Origin: Selenomonas sp. TAMA-11512
GTDB lineage: Bacteria; Bacillota; Negativicutes; Selenomonadales; Selenomonadaceae
Direction: 5' to 3'
Assembly: GCF_037076525.1 (NCBI RefSeq)
Contig: NZ_AP029018.1
Coordinates: 62,001 to 126,000 of the forward strand
DNA length: 64,000 nucleotides
How positions within the stretch are numbered: the first letter of the stretch is position 1; the number at the start of each line of letters is the position of its first letter. The translations under genes were made by a program, and so were the position numbers. This document shows positions 17,587-26,441 of the stretch, piece after piece. The notes under the pieces are model-generated. The model was not told the DNA's origin and made no database searches. It saw nothing but the letters and a program-made list of their open reading frames with translations.

Positions 17587-17614
17587 GCACGACAACATCT
17601 TTTTTCTGTTCATA

Positions 17615-17781
17615 TTACGTACTCCTCTCAAACTGCTCCTTTACAAGCGCCGCAAAATATTTGATGTATGTCTTTTCATTATCGGCGCGCCAAAACGCAT
17701 AGCAGGGACGACAGAGCGGCTCTCCGTGCCGGAAAAACGGCGCTCGGCGATGGCCGGCACGCAGGAAAAATATGGTGGGAG
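17615..17781 (-). other. Open frame without start codon, possible gene remnant
   Basis: On the reverse strand a frame of about 54 codons between stops reads AGHRRAPFFRHGEPLCRPCY, then AFWRADNEKTYIKYFAALVK and ends EQFERST. The Cys-x2-Cys pair and regular composition look protein-like, but there is no usual start codon and no family was recognised. Apart from this, 17590-17915 shows nothing else. Confidence 0.25.
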
Positions 17782-17918
17782 TTTAGAGCGAAAATAAGAA
17801 AACGCGGATTCTAAGCACTTAGCGATGGACGGCATAGATGCTTATGTTCCTCCATGCAGGAGCAGCGCTGTAAAAGCTTCCTGTGCATCAGAATTTAATC
17901 CAAGCCTTCGGACGGGTG

Positions 17919-17927
17919 TGATATAAT
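17919..17927 (+). promoter_or_regulatory. Extended -10 promoter element
   Basis: TGATATAAT (TG-n-TATAAT) lies upstream of the AraC/TIM-barrel gene, with the MITE-like element between it and the start codon. The same element precedes genes at 32800 and 34151. Confidence 0.4.
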
Positions 17928-17941
17928 GAGAGAAGTTCAAG

Positions 17942-18098
17942 TTAAGAAGCACGGATGCATGCCGTCCGATCTACCGGTTCATTCTTTTCATTCGCTCTTC
18001 GCCTTCGAATCCTTCACAGAGCAAAGCTTTGTCTTCGACTTGCTGTTGTGTTCGGATGAACAATCGTACCGATCCGACAGTATCAGCGATTCCTTTAC
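17942..18098. repeat. MITE-like element, copy 2
   Basis: The left end (TTAAGAAGCACGGATGCATG) and the inverted right end (TATCAGCGATTCCTTTAC) match the ends of the element at 43020-43189. The interiors share AATCCTTCACAGAGCA-like and TTGTTCGGA-like blocks. No coding frame is evident. It occupies most of the leader before the gene at 18169. Confidence 0.6.
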
Positions 18099-18168
18099 AT
18101 TATGATGCCGAGGATGGAGTATAGTTCGATGTGCACGGCGGGGATGCAGTGGCACGGGAGGTGTGTAT

Positions 18169-19374
18169 ATGGTTCCATATGAGGCCTTGCTGGAGAGGCT
18201 GAACGCGCAGCTTCGTATCCACGGTCATCTCCTCGGCGTCGTGTCGGGGGCGGGGCTTACGGCGCGGTACGCGATGATGGGCGGTGCGGATTTCCTGCTT
18301 GCGCTCAGTTCCGGGCGCTGCCGCATAATGGGACGCGGTTCTTATGCGGGTTATTATTGCTACGGCAACAGCAACGAGATCACGATGGAGTTCGGTACGC
18401 GGGAGCTGCTGCCCATCCTGCCCGATGCGCCGGTTCTCTTCGGCATCGCGGCGAGCGACCCGTTCATCCATCTCTACGAGTATTTGAAGGAGATCAAGGC
18501 GCGCGGCTTCTCGGGCGTGACGAATTTTCCGACGATGGCTCTGATTGACGGGAAATTCCGTATGGCTCTCGAGGAGGACGGGAACAGCTACGAACGAGAG
18601 GTCGAGGCGATCGGGCTTGCGCATCATCTGGGACTCTTTACCGCCGCCTTTGTGACGAAGGAGGAGGAGGCTGACGCCATGCTTCGCGCCGGCGCCGATG
18701 TGATCTGCGTGCATCTGGGGCTGACCAAGGGCGGATTTATGGGGGCGAAGAAGTACATCTCCATCGCGGAGGCAAAGCATATCAGTGATCGAATCTTTGC
18801 ACTCTGTGCGCGGATGCGTCCGGAGGTGATCCGCATGATCTACGCGGGACCTGCAAATACGCCGATGGATGTGGACTATCTCTATCGTCATACGGCGGCG
18901 CAAGGTTACATCGGCGGGTCGACGTTTGATCGGATTCCTGCCGAGAAGGTAATCTTACAGACAGTGCGTGCATTCAAAAATGCGGGAACGGGGGGCTTGT
19001 CGGCGGCGAATATTACTGCGGAGGCGAACGCGGCGGATGCGGTGGACTTCGTAAAGAACTACGTGCACGAGCACTACGGGCGGGAGATCCGTCTGCGGGA
19101 TCTGGCGATCGTGCTCCACATATCGCCGTCTTATCTGAGTACACTCTTTAAGCAGGACACGGGTATGAGCTTCACAAGTTTTCTCCTGTCCTATCGCATG
19201 GAGCGTGCGCGCGCCCTGCTTGCAGAGGGCAGACTTTCCTGCAGGGAGGTGGCGGAGCACTCCGGCTATCCGGATTACGCGCAGTTCTCGAAGATGTTCC
19301 GCAAGTATCAGGGGATGTCACCGAGTGATGTACTGGCGTCGGATATAAACACAAGTCCGAATTCACGGAATTGA
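18169..19374 (+). CDS. AraC-family regulator fused to a Tm-1-type TIM-barrel sensor domain
   Basis: The 401-residue protein starts at ATG 18169, 8 bases after GGGAGGTG. Residues 1-280 form a PF09370 TIM-barrel domain (GAGLTARYAMMGGADFLL, SSGRCRIMGRGS, NFPTMALIDGKFRMALEE) clearly paralogous to the protein at 20750. Residues 300-401 are an AraC helix-turn-helix pair (LAIVLHISPSYLSTLFKQDTG, then REVAEHSGYPDYAQFSKMFR). Where the stand-alone protein has VICHGGPI, this one has MIYAGPAN, so a conserved histidine is lost. It is best read as a ligand sensor derived from the pathway enzyme. It should control the two genes that follow. The ligand is unknown. Confidence 0.88.
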   Translation: MVPYEALLERLNAQLRIHGHLLGVVSGAGLTARYAMMGGADFLLALSSGRCRIMGRGSYAGYYCYGNSNEITMEFGTRELLPILPDAPVLFGIAASDPFIHLYEYLKEIKARGFSGVTNFPTMALIDGKFRMALEEDGNSYEREVEAIGLAHHLGLFTAAFVTKEEEADAMLRAGADVICVHLGLTKGGFMGAKKYISIAEAKHISDRIFALCARMRPEVIRMIYAGPANTPMDVDYLYRHTAAQGYIGGSTFDRIPAEKVILQTVRAFKNAGTGGLSAANITAEANAADAVDFVKNYVHEHYGREIRLRDLAIVLHISPSYLSTLFKQDTGMSFTSFLLSYRMERARALLAEGRLSCREVAEHSGYPDYAQFSKMFRKYQGMSPSDVLASDINTSPNSRN

Positions 19375-19398
19375 CAGAAATAAAATATAAACACAAGT
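19343..19398. promoter_or_regulatory. Direct-repeat operator candidate for the AraC-type regulator
   Basis: The exact 14-mer ATATAAACACAAGT occurs at 19343-19356 and 19385-19398, 42 bp apart, or four helical turns. The pair ends about 100 bases before the UPF0261 gene; the first copy lies in the end of the regulator gene. AraC proteins usually bind such direct repeats. Confidence 0.6.
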
Positions 19399-19498
19399 TT
19401 CTAAAATTAAAACACATATACGTTCAGCCGAAAAAATGCTAGAATGTACTTGTAAGCAACATAGTCTCATATTTCTTCTGTCGAAAAGGAGGGATTCG

Positions 19499-20725
19499 AT
19501 GAAAACAGTTGCACTTGCCGGTACGTTCGACACGAAACGCGAAGAGCTCCTCTATGTGAAGGGGCTGCTCGAAGCGCTGGGACTGAACGTGTTTGCGGTC
19601 CATACGGGCGTGTTCGACGCCGGCGTCTCCGTGGACGTGGCGAATACACAGCTCGCCGCAGCGGTCGGAGAGGACATGGCGGCAATCGCACAGAAGCGGG
19701 ATCGGGCAAAGGCGACGGCGGTTCTTTCGGAGGGGCTTGCGAAGGTTCTGCCGCAGCTTTACGCAGAGCGGCGGTTCGATGGCGTCCTTTCGTTCGGCGG
19801 CTCCGGAGGCACGGCACTCGTCACGCCCGCCATGCGCGCGCTGCCGATCGGGACGCCGAAGGTCATGGTATCGACGATGGCGTCGGGGAATGTCTCCCAG
19901 TATGTCGGCACAAGCGACATCATCATGATACCGTCCATCGTCGATGTGGCGGGGCTGAACGAGATATCGCGCACGATCTTCCGCAATGCGGTGCTCGTGA
20001 TCGCAGGCCTTCTGCGGCTAAAGGATGAACTGCCCGCCGAGGAGGGATCGAAGAAGCCGCTTGTCGCCGCAACGATGTTCGGCGTCACGACGCCCTGTGT
20101 GGATTTTGCCCGCGAAGCATTGGAACGACGCGGCTATGAGGTGCTCGTGTTTCATGCGACGGGGACGGGCGGCAAGACAATGGAGAGCCTGATCGCGTCC
20201 GGGTATTTCAAGGGCGTGCTTGATCTGACGACGACGGAGTGGTGCGATGAACTCGTGGGCGGTGCTCTCGCCGCAGGGCCCCATCGCTCTGAGGCGGCGG
20301 TGCTGGGCGGTGTGCCGCAGGTCGTCTCCGTGGGCGCCGTGGACATGGTGAACTTCGGCGCGCCGGAGACGGTGCCCAAGCAGTTTGAAGGGCGCAATTT
20401 TTATCGGCACAATCCGACGGTGACGCTCATGCGCACGACTGCCGAAGAGAATGCCGCCATCGCGGCGAAGCTGGCGGAAAAGCTCAACATGGCAAAGGTC
20501 GGAGGGCGGAGCGTTCTGCTCCTGCCGAAGAAGGGGGTCTCCATGCTTGATGCCGAGGGGCAGGCATTCTACGGGCCGGAGGAGGACGCGGCGCTCTTTG
20601 GTACACTGCGGGAGAAGATTGACCCTGCAAAGACGGAGATCGTCGAGATGGACTGCCATATCAACGATCGGGAATTTGCAGAGACGGCGGCGGAGCGCCT
20701 CGTGCAGATGATGGAAGCAAAGTGA
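19499..20725 (+). CDS. UPF0261 / Tm-1-like ATP-binding protein
   Basis: The 408-residue protein starts at ATG 19499, behind AAAGGAGGG. It is a full-length PF06792 protein: VALAGTFDTKREELLYVKGLL at the N-terminus, FDGVLSFGGSGGTALVTPAMR near residue 100, and VLDLTTTEWCDELVGG near 240. In tomato the Tm-1 virus-resistance protein has this domain fused to the TIM-barrel type found in the next gene. Here the halves are separate neighbours 24 bases apart. The tomato domain binds ATP, and the bacterial reaction is not established. It should be cytoplasmic. Confidence 0.9.
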   Translation: MKTVALAGTFDTKREELLYVKGLLEALGLNVFAVHTGVFDAGVSVDVANTQLAAAVGEDMAAIAQKRDRAKATAVLSEGLAKVLPQLYAERRFDGVLSFGGSGGTALVTPAMRALPIGTPKVMVSTMASGNVSQYVGTSDIIMIPSIVDVAGLNEISRTIFRNAVLVIAGLLRLKDELPAEEGSKKPLVAATMFGVTTPCVDFAREALERRGYEVLVFHATGTGGKTMESLIASGYFKGVLDLTTTEWCDELVGGALAAGPHRSEAAVLGGVPQVVSVGAVDMVNFGAPETVPKQFEGRNFYRHNPTVTLMRTTAEENAAIAAKLAEKLNMAKVGGRSVLLLPKKGVSMLDAEGQAFYGPEEDAALFGTLREKIDPAKTEIVEMDCHINDREFAETAAERLVQMMEAK

Positions 20726-20749
20726 TTGTAGTGAAACGGAGGAACAGAG

Positions 20750-21580
20750 ATGTTTAGAAAATCCAGACAGGAGATTCTGCAGGACTTCAAAAATCAGGTA
20801 AAGGAAGGCAAGATCCTGGTCGGCGTCGGCGCCGGCACCGGAATCACGGCGAAGTGCAGCGAGAAGGCCGATGTGGACATGCTCATCATCTACAATTCAG
20901 GCCGTTTCCGTATGGCGGGGCGTGGATCTCTCTCCGGGCTTCTATCGTACGGGGATGCGAACCAGATCGTGCAGGAGATGGGGCGCGAGGTGCTGCCCAT
21001 CGTGAAAAAGACGCCGGTGCTCGCGGGCGTGTGCGGAACCGACCCGTTCCGTGTGATGGATCTCTTCCTTGCCGATCTCAAAGCGCAGGGATTCAACGGC
21101 GTGCAGAACTTCCCGACGGTGGGGCTGATCGACGGCAAGTTCCGTGCAAATCTCGAGGAGACGGGTATGGGCTACGGTCTCGAGGTCGATATGATCCGCA
21201 TGGCGCATGAGCTCGATATGCTGACCTGCCCCTATGTCTTTGATCCGGAGCAGGCGAAGGCAATGGCGGAGGCCGGTGCGGACATTCTCGTCGCGCATAT
21301 GGGTCTGACAACGAAGGGCTCGATCGGCGCGGAGACGGCCGTGACGCTTGACGACTGCTGCGACAGGATTCGCGCGATTATCAAAGCGGGACGCAGTGTG
21401 CGCAGCGACATCATGGTCATCTGCCACGGCGGTCCCATCGCCGACCCCGAGGATGCGGCGTACGTCATCAAGCACGTTCCGGAGATCGACGGATTCTTCG
21501 GCGCCTCCTCCATCGAGCGTCTCGCCTCCGAGCGCGGCATGACGACGCAGGCGGCGGCATTCAAGGCGATTCGAAAATAA
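20750..21580 (+). CDS. Tm-1-type TIM-barrel protein (PF09370, PEP-hydrolase-like)
   Basis: The 276-residue protein matches the second half of plant Tm-1. Landmarks are [65 protein letters not shown] and [14 protein letters not shown], all on a TIM-barrel plan. It begins behind CGGAGGAACAG and ends in a strong terminator. It probably works together with the UPF0261 protein, since plants and fungi fuse them. Family names mention phosphoenolpyruvate hydrolase, but I see no direct evidence for that substrate here. Confidence 0.88.
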   Translation: MFRKSRQEILQDFKNQVKEGKILVGVGAGTGITAKCSEKADVDMLIIYNSGRFRMAGRGSLSGLLSYGDANQIVQEMGREVLPIVKKTPVLAGVCGTDPFRVMDLFLADLKAQGFNGVQNFPTVGLIDGKFRANLEETGMGYGLEVDMIRMAHELDMLTCPYVFDPEQAKAMAEAGADILVAHMGLTTKGSIGAETAVTLDDCCDRIRAIIKAGRSVRSDIMVICHGGPIADPEDAAYVIKHVPEIDGFFGASSIERLASERGMTTQAAAFKAIRK

Positions 21581-21596
21581 AAAACTGTTTCCGTGA

Positions 21597-21635
21597 AGGG
21601 TGTCGTGCTTTTTGCAGAGCACGGCACTCTTTTAT
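21597..21635 (+). terminator. Terminator of the Tm-1-like operon
   Basis: AGGGTGTCGTGCT pairs with AGCACGGCACTCT and is followed by TTTATTTATT. Confidence 0.8.
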
Positions 21636-21638
21636 TTA

Positions 21639-21667
21639 TTGGAAAAATTGCGCAATAGGTCTATAAT
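21639..21667 (+). promoter_or_regulatory. Promoter of the purine permease operon
   Basis: TTGGAA at 21639-21644 and TATAAT at 21662-21667 are separated by 17 bases, directly behind the preceding terminator. Confidence 0.65.
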
Positions 21668-21713
21668 AAAAGTGTTCTCAATTTTTATGATTACCGTTGG
21701 GAGGTCATATCTG

Positions 21714-23042
21714 ATGAATTCATTCTTGCAGGATCGTTTTGAGCGGCAGTTCCGGATGCGGGAGTACAACTCCTCGGTCAGTACGGAGATCATCGCGGGG
21801 CTGACGACGTTCGCGACGATGGGCTACGTGCTTGCGGTCGTGCCGCACATGATGGGCGAGGCGGGCGTCCCGCAGGGGGCGATGCTCACGGGCATGGTGC
21901 TCATGATTTTCGTTACGTCGATGGCGATGGGGCTCTACACGAACCGCCCGTTTGCTCTCGCACCCGGCATGGGCAGCGTCGCGATCTTCTCGATCACGAT
22001 GGTGCAGCTCCAAAATGTGCCGATCGGCGTCGCAAGCGCCATCGTCTTTCTGAGCGGTGTGCTGTTCATCCTCGTGACGGTGCTCGGCATCCGTAAGCTC
22101 ATCGTCATGACGATCCCGCGCGGCATCAAGATATCGATCAGCGCGGGCGTGGGTATCTTCCTCGCCGTGATCGGCATGCGCAATGCGAAGCTGCTTGCGG
22201 TCAACGCGAAAAAGGTTGCGCTCTCGTTCGGCGATCTGACGCAGCCTGTCGTCATCCTCGCGGCGATCACCTTCGTCATCCTCCTCGTGCTCACGGCGCG
22301 CAAGGTGCGCGGCGCCGCGCTCATCAGCATCCTGGCGGGGACGGTCATCGGTATCCCGATGGGCATTACGAAGATTCCGGAGAGCATCTTCCGCATGCCG
22401 GACAGCATCGCGCCGATTTTCTTCAATTTTGATCTTATGGGCGCGCTCGACCTGCAGTATCTGCCGTTCCTCTTTGCGTTCTTCCTGCCGGACTTCTTCT
22501 CGAGCTTCGGCACGGCGATCGGCATCGGCGGAAAGGCGGGCTTCCTTGACAAGAACGGCGACCTGCCCGGGCTCGACAAGGTTTTCCACGTCGACTCGAT
22601 TGCTGCGACGGTGGGCTCCTTCTTTACGATTCCCGTGCTCATCACCTATCTCGAATCCGGCGCGGGTGTCGAGGCAGGCGGACGCACGGGGCTGACGGCA
22701 TGCACGACGGCTGTCGCGTTCCTGCTCATCCTCGCGGTGACGCCGCTCGCGCTCATGATTCCGGCGGCAGCGACCGCGCCTGTCCTCATCTACGTCGGCG
22801 TCAGCATGATGGCAGGTATGCGGAACCTCGACTACACGGACATCGCCGAGTACATCCCCGCATTCCTCTGCATCGCCTTCACCGCGTATACGTTCAACAT
22901 CGCGAACGGCATTTCCGTCGCCTTCATCGCGTTCGTGCTCATGAAGGTCGCCGCTGGGCGCATGAACGAGCTGCACAAGGGGCACTATATGCTCGCGCTC
23001 CTGCTCGCGTACTACTTCTACGCCATCGCGGGCGTGAAATAG
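21714..23042 (+). CDS. NCS2-family purine permease (AzgA/PbuG-like)
   Basis: The 442-residue membrane protein starts at ATG 21714, behind TTGGGAGG. It shows the AzgA branch signatures: EIIAGLTTFATMGYVLAVVP at the start, APGMGSVAIFSITMVQLQNV near residue 90, and ESGAGVEAGGRTGLTA near 315. The family imports adenine, guanine or hypoxanthine with protons. Adenine deaminase follows after nine bases, so adenine is the likely main substrate. Confidence 0.87.
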   Translation: MNSFLQDRFERQFRMREYNSSVSTEIIAGLTTFATMGYVLAVVPHMMGEAGVPQGAMLTGMVLMIFVTSMAMGLYTNRPFALAPGMGSVAIFSITMVQLQNVPIGVASAIVFLSGVLFILVTVLGIRKLIVMTIPRGIKISISAGVGIFLAVIGMRNAKLLAVNAKKVALSFGDLTQPVVILAAITFVILLVLTARKVRGAALISILAGTVIGIPMGITKIPESIFRMPDSIAPIFFNFDLMGALDLQYLPFLFAFFLPDFFSSFGTAIGIGGKAGFLDKNGDLPGLDKVFHVDSIAATVGSFFTIPVLITYLESGAGVEAGGRTGLTACTTAVAFLLILAVTPLALMIPAAATAPVLIYVGVSMMAGMRNLDYTDIAEYIPAFLCIAFTAYTFNIANGISVAFIAFVLMKVAAGRMNELHKGHYMLALLLAYYFYAIAGVK

Positions 23043-23051
23043 GAGGCTGTT

Positions 23052-24785
23052 ATGAACATAGACGCGCTGCTGACGAATGGGCAGATCTACAACAGTTATC
23101 TCAAAAAATTCATTGTCGGAAATATCGCGGTCAGCGGCGATCGCTTCGCCTATGTCGGCACGGACGAGCTGCCGCTCACGCCGCAGCGTACGGTCGACCT
23201 CGCGGGGCAGTATGTGATCCCGGGGCTGATCGACTGCCACATGCACATCGAGAGTACGATGTGTGCGCCCCGCACATTTATGAACGGAGCTGCGCGCAAC
23301 GGTGTGACGACGCTTATCGCGGAGCCGCATGAGATCGCGAACGTGTTCGGGCTCGAGGGCATCCGCGCTTTGATGCGGAGCGCGCTGGACGGGCCCTGTG
23401 ACGTGCGGATTGCGATTCCCTCGTCTGTCCCGTCGACGAATGACGCACTCGAGACTGCGGGCGCCGCGATCGAGAACGACGATGTCGAGGCGCTTATGCA
23501 CATGGAGCAGGTCATCTGCCTCGGCGAGGTCATGAACTGCCGCGAGGTCATCGCGGACGCGCACTCCAAGACGAACCGCCTGATCCGGCAGATTCAGAAC
23601 GGGCGGCCGGACTTCTCCATCGAGGGGCACTGCCCGCGCTTCGTCGGCTGGGAGCTGGCGCAGATCCTCTATAGAGGCGTTCGCTCCGATCATACGGACC
23701 AGTCGCTCGAGGGGCTTGCGCAGCGCGCGGCGAACGGGATGTTCATCCAGCTGCAGGAAAAGACGCTGAAGAAGGAGTTCCTCGATTACCTCATGGAGCA
23801 CAATCTGTCGGGCAGGTTCGCCCTCGTAACGGACGACACGATGCCGGACGCATTCATGCAGCACGGGCAGCTCAACCATCTCGTGCGGCGCAGCATGGAG
23901 CTCGGACTTGCGCCCGAGGAGGCGATCTACGCGGCGACGTATGCGCCCGCACAGCACATGGGCCTCAGGGACAAGGGCACGATTGCGCCCGGACGCATCG
24001 CCGACTTCGTCGTGCTCTCCGATCTGCGTGAGTTCTCCATTGAGAGCGTATGGCGCGCGGGCCGGCAGGTCTTCGCGCGCGGCGGCGCGTGGGAGGAGCC
24101 GGAGCGAGACACGTCCTTCCCCGCGCATTTCTATCACAGCGTACATCTCGCGCCGCGCACGGCGGAGGACTTCGTCCTGCGCGCGCCGATTGCGGAGGGA
24201 ACCGTGCTCTGCCGCATCCTCGAGGTGCAGGAGCACACGACCTTTGTCGCGGAGGGGCAGGCGGAGCTGCCCGTGCGCGGCGGTGTGATTGACTGGGAGA
24301 GTAGCCCCTACAACCTCGCCTGCGTCTTTGAGCGCCACGGGAAAAACGGCGGCTGCGGTATGGCTCTTGTCGGCGGGACGGCGCTCACGCGCGGCGCGGC
24401 GGCGACAACGTATGCGCACGACAGCCACAACCTGCTCGTCCTCGGGCAGACGGCGGCGGATATGCTGGCGGCGGCGAACGCCGTCATCGAGGCGCAGGGC
24501 GGCTTTGCCGCGGCACGGGACGGCAGCGTCGAGGCATTCGCTCCGCTCCCGATCGCGGGCATCCTCTCCGATCGCCCGCTTCCCGTTCTCGGCGAACAGA
24601 TCGGACGCGTCCGCCGCGTTCTTGCGGACTGCGGCTATCGTCACGACAACGTCATCATGTCTCTGAGCACGCTCTCCCTGCCCGTCAGCCCGTACTTCAA
24701 GCTGACAGACAAGGGCATCATCGACGTGAAGAAGGGTGTCATTGCGCCGCTGATCCTGGAGACGAAAGAAAATTCGTTGGCATAG
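23052..24785 (+). CDS. ade: Adenine deaminase
   Basis: The 577-residue amidohydrolase converts adenine to hypoxanthine and ammonia. Metal-binding and catalytic motifs are in place: GLIDCHMHIEST near residue 58, LIAEPHEIANVFG near 90, IEGHCPRFVGWE near 190 and LVTDDTMPDAF near 260. The C-terminal domain contains the family GMALVGGTALTRG-like block near 440. Length and order are normal for bacterial Ade. It lies between the purine permease and a nicotinamidase-like gene in one operon behind the promoter at 21639. Confidence 0.93.
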   Translation: MNIDALLTNGQIYNSYLKKFIVGNIAVSGDRFAYVGTDELPLTPQRTVDLAGQYVIPGLIDCHMHIESTMCAPRTFMNGAARNGVTTLIAEPHEIANVFGLEGIRALMRSALDGPCDVRIAIPSSVPSTNDALETAGAAIENDDVEALMHMEQVICLGEVMNCREVIADAHSKTNRLIRQIQNGRPDFSIEGHCPRFVGWELAQILYRGVRSDHTDQSLEGLAQRAANGMFIQLQEKTLKKEFLDYLMEHNLSGRFALVTDDTMPDAFMQHGQLNHLVRRSMELGLAPEEAIYAATYAPAQHMGLRDKGTIAPGRIADFVVLSDLREFSIESVWRAGRQVFARGGAWEEPERDTSFPAHFYHSVHLAPRTAEDFVLRAPIAEGTVLCRILEVQEHTTFVAEGQAELPVRGGVIDWESSPYNLACVFERHGKNGGCGMALVGGTALTRGAAATTYAHDSHNLLVLGQTAADMLAAANAVIEAQGGFAAARDGSVEAFAPLPIAGILSDRPLPVLGEQIGRVRRVLADCGYRHDNVIMSLSTLSLPVSPYFKLTDKGIIDVKKGVIAPLILETKENSLA

Positions 24786-24798
24786 AGGAGAAAAGATC

Positions 24799-25323
24799 AT
24801 GCGCAAGGCAATTGTCGTCGTGGATATGCAGAACGACTTCATCGACGGGGTGCTCGGAACGCGGGAGGCGCAGGAGATGCTGCCGCGTCTCGTGGCAAAG
24901 CTCGAAAAGGAGCAGGCGGCGGGCACGGAACTCGTCTTCACGATGGATACGCACGATGCGGACTATCTCACAACGCAGGAGGGGAAAAAGCTCCCCGTCG
25001 AGCACTGCATACGCGGCACCGTAGGCTGGCAGATCACAGACGCGCTCCAATCGTTCGTCTGCATGGCGACAGCGGTCATCGAGAAGCCCGCCTTCGGTGC
25101 GACCACACTCCCCGCAGCGCTCGCGGACTACAACGCGATCGAGCTCGTCGGGCTCTGCACCGACATCTGCGTCATCTCCAACGCCCTCCTCCTCAAGGCA
25201 TTCTACCCCGAGACATCCATCTCCGTCGACGCCTCCTGCTGCGCGGGCGTTACTCCCGAGAGCCACGCGAACGCGCTCGCCGCGATGCGGATGTGCCAGG
25301 TGGAAGTGCGAGGCGCTTGGTGA
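24799..25323 (+). CDS. Isochorismatase-family hydrolase, nicotinamidase-like
   Basis: The 174-residue protein has the cysteine-hydrolase triad of the family: aspartate in VVDMQNDFIDG (residue 9), a central lysine in IEKPAFGATTL, and the catalytic cysteine in GLCTDICVISN. The DTHDADY segment gives metal-binding residues as in PncA. Nicotinamide deamidation is the likely reaction, though related amides are possible. It ends the purine operon, 13 bases after ade. Release of ammonia from purine and nicotinamide amides would be a common theme. Confidence 0.8.
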   Translation: MRKAIVVVDMQNDFIDGVLGTREAQEMLPRLVAKLEKEQAAGTELVFTMDTHDADYLTTQEGKKLPVEHCIRGTVGWQITDALQSFVCMATAVIEKPAFGATTLPAALADYNAIELVGLCTDICVISNALLLKAFYPETSISVDASCCAGVTPESHANALAAMRMCQVEVRGAW

Positions 25324-25428
25324 TGATTCAAATCGTATGGGATCGTGCTGCTTGACGAAAAGAGGAAGAATTTGTGCTACAGTCTTCATGTAAAAGTGGG
25401 AGATAAGATTATGTGAGGAGGATTTCAT

Positions 25429-26362
25429 ATGAAAAAGATATTGTTGGTTGCGGCATTCCTGTTATGCCTTGTTCCACAGACCTGCTTTGCCATCATGTAC
25501 GCGAACGGGGACGCGAACTATCCGATATGGAACACAGGCAATCGGGGCGGCTCTGCGCGCGATCTTTCCTCGTGCGTCATTACGCAGGATACGGAGTCGG
25601 ATACAGATCCGTTCTCTTTACGCTGATCCTAGCCGTTTCCTTACTCACAAGTCTCTGTGTTCCGCAGCCCGCACACGCCGCGCAGATGGAGCAGCAGTAC
25701 GTGACGAAGGTGCTGAACCTGATGGAGGGCGACTGGTACGATACGAACGGCAATCGTGTCCTGCAAATCGCGGGAGGCTATATCAACGGATGCCGCGTGC
25801 TTGCTGCGTATGACTTTGCGGGAGCAAGCGCAAACGGCGTCGGGTGCTTTGACATCTTGGAGAGCACGGGAAGCCTACGCTCTATCTCAGCTGGGACATC
25901 CGGCACTCGGACAAGGACAGCATCAAGCTGAACGACAGTCAGATGCTGCACCGCACGACAACGCCCTCGTTCAACGAGTCGATTGCGGGCATCCACCTCG
26001 GCATGACCTCGGCAGAGGTGACGGCGGTAATCGGTGCGTCCCCGCAGATGGTCAATCTGAGCCCCTATGTGAATACGTACGGGTGGTACTACCCCGATCT
26101 GCGCATCGCCGTCACATTCGACGCGGATACGGTCGATCGCATTCTCCTCTTGCAAGGAAGTCGAGCGGTGCTCGCGCGCTCGGGGCTGAACTGCATGAAT
26201 GAGCCGTATGAATTCGCACGTGCCTATCACCTGAAGAGTGTTCCTAAAATAAACTATGATGATCGGTATTCCGATAGTGGAAATTATGCCATCGGCGGCG
26301 AGGAGTATCTTTCCTTCGGCAATCGCATGGAGTGCATCATGCTGAGCAAGTATTGGAATTAA
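25429..26362 (+). pseudogene. Broken gene for a secreted protein of unknown function
   Basis: A good start (GAGGAGG, ATG 25429) begins a signal peptide MKKILLVAAFLLCLVPQTCFA, but this frame stops at 25626. A second frame then carries another signal-like stretch (LFTLILAVSLLTSLC, PAHAAQ) and a domain (KVLNLMEGDWYDTNGNRVLQ) with no start codon. Near 25860 the reading must shift again into a third frame (KPTLYLSWDIRHSDKDSIKL), which runs to 26362. At least two lesions are needed to explain this: probably a deletion joining two signal-peptide genes, and a one-base frameshift. The protein family was not recognised. Confidence 0.65.
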
Positions 26363-26441
26363 GGAGGAAGAAGTTGGTTTGTAGAGATGTTGAGTAGCTA
26401 GGGAGATTATGTTCCTTTTTCCTATGAGAGGAGTATGCTGG

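Noticed and set aside
21720-24941. A very long reverse-strand open frame of over 1000 codons
   Set aside because: It is antisense to the purine permease and adenine deaminase, both with clear family motifs. Its composition (many Arg, Asp, His, Glu) is typical of a mirror frame in G+C-rich DNA.
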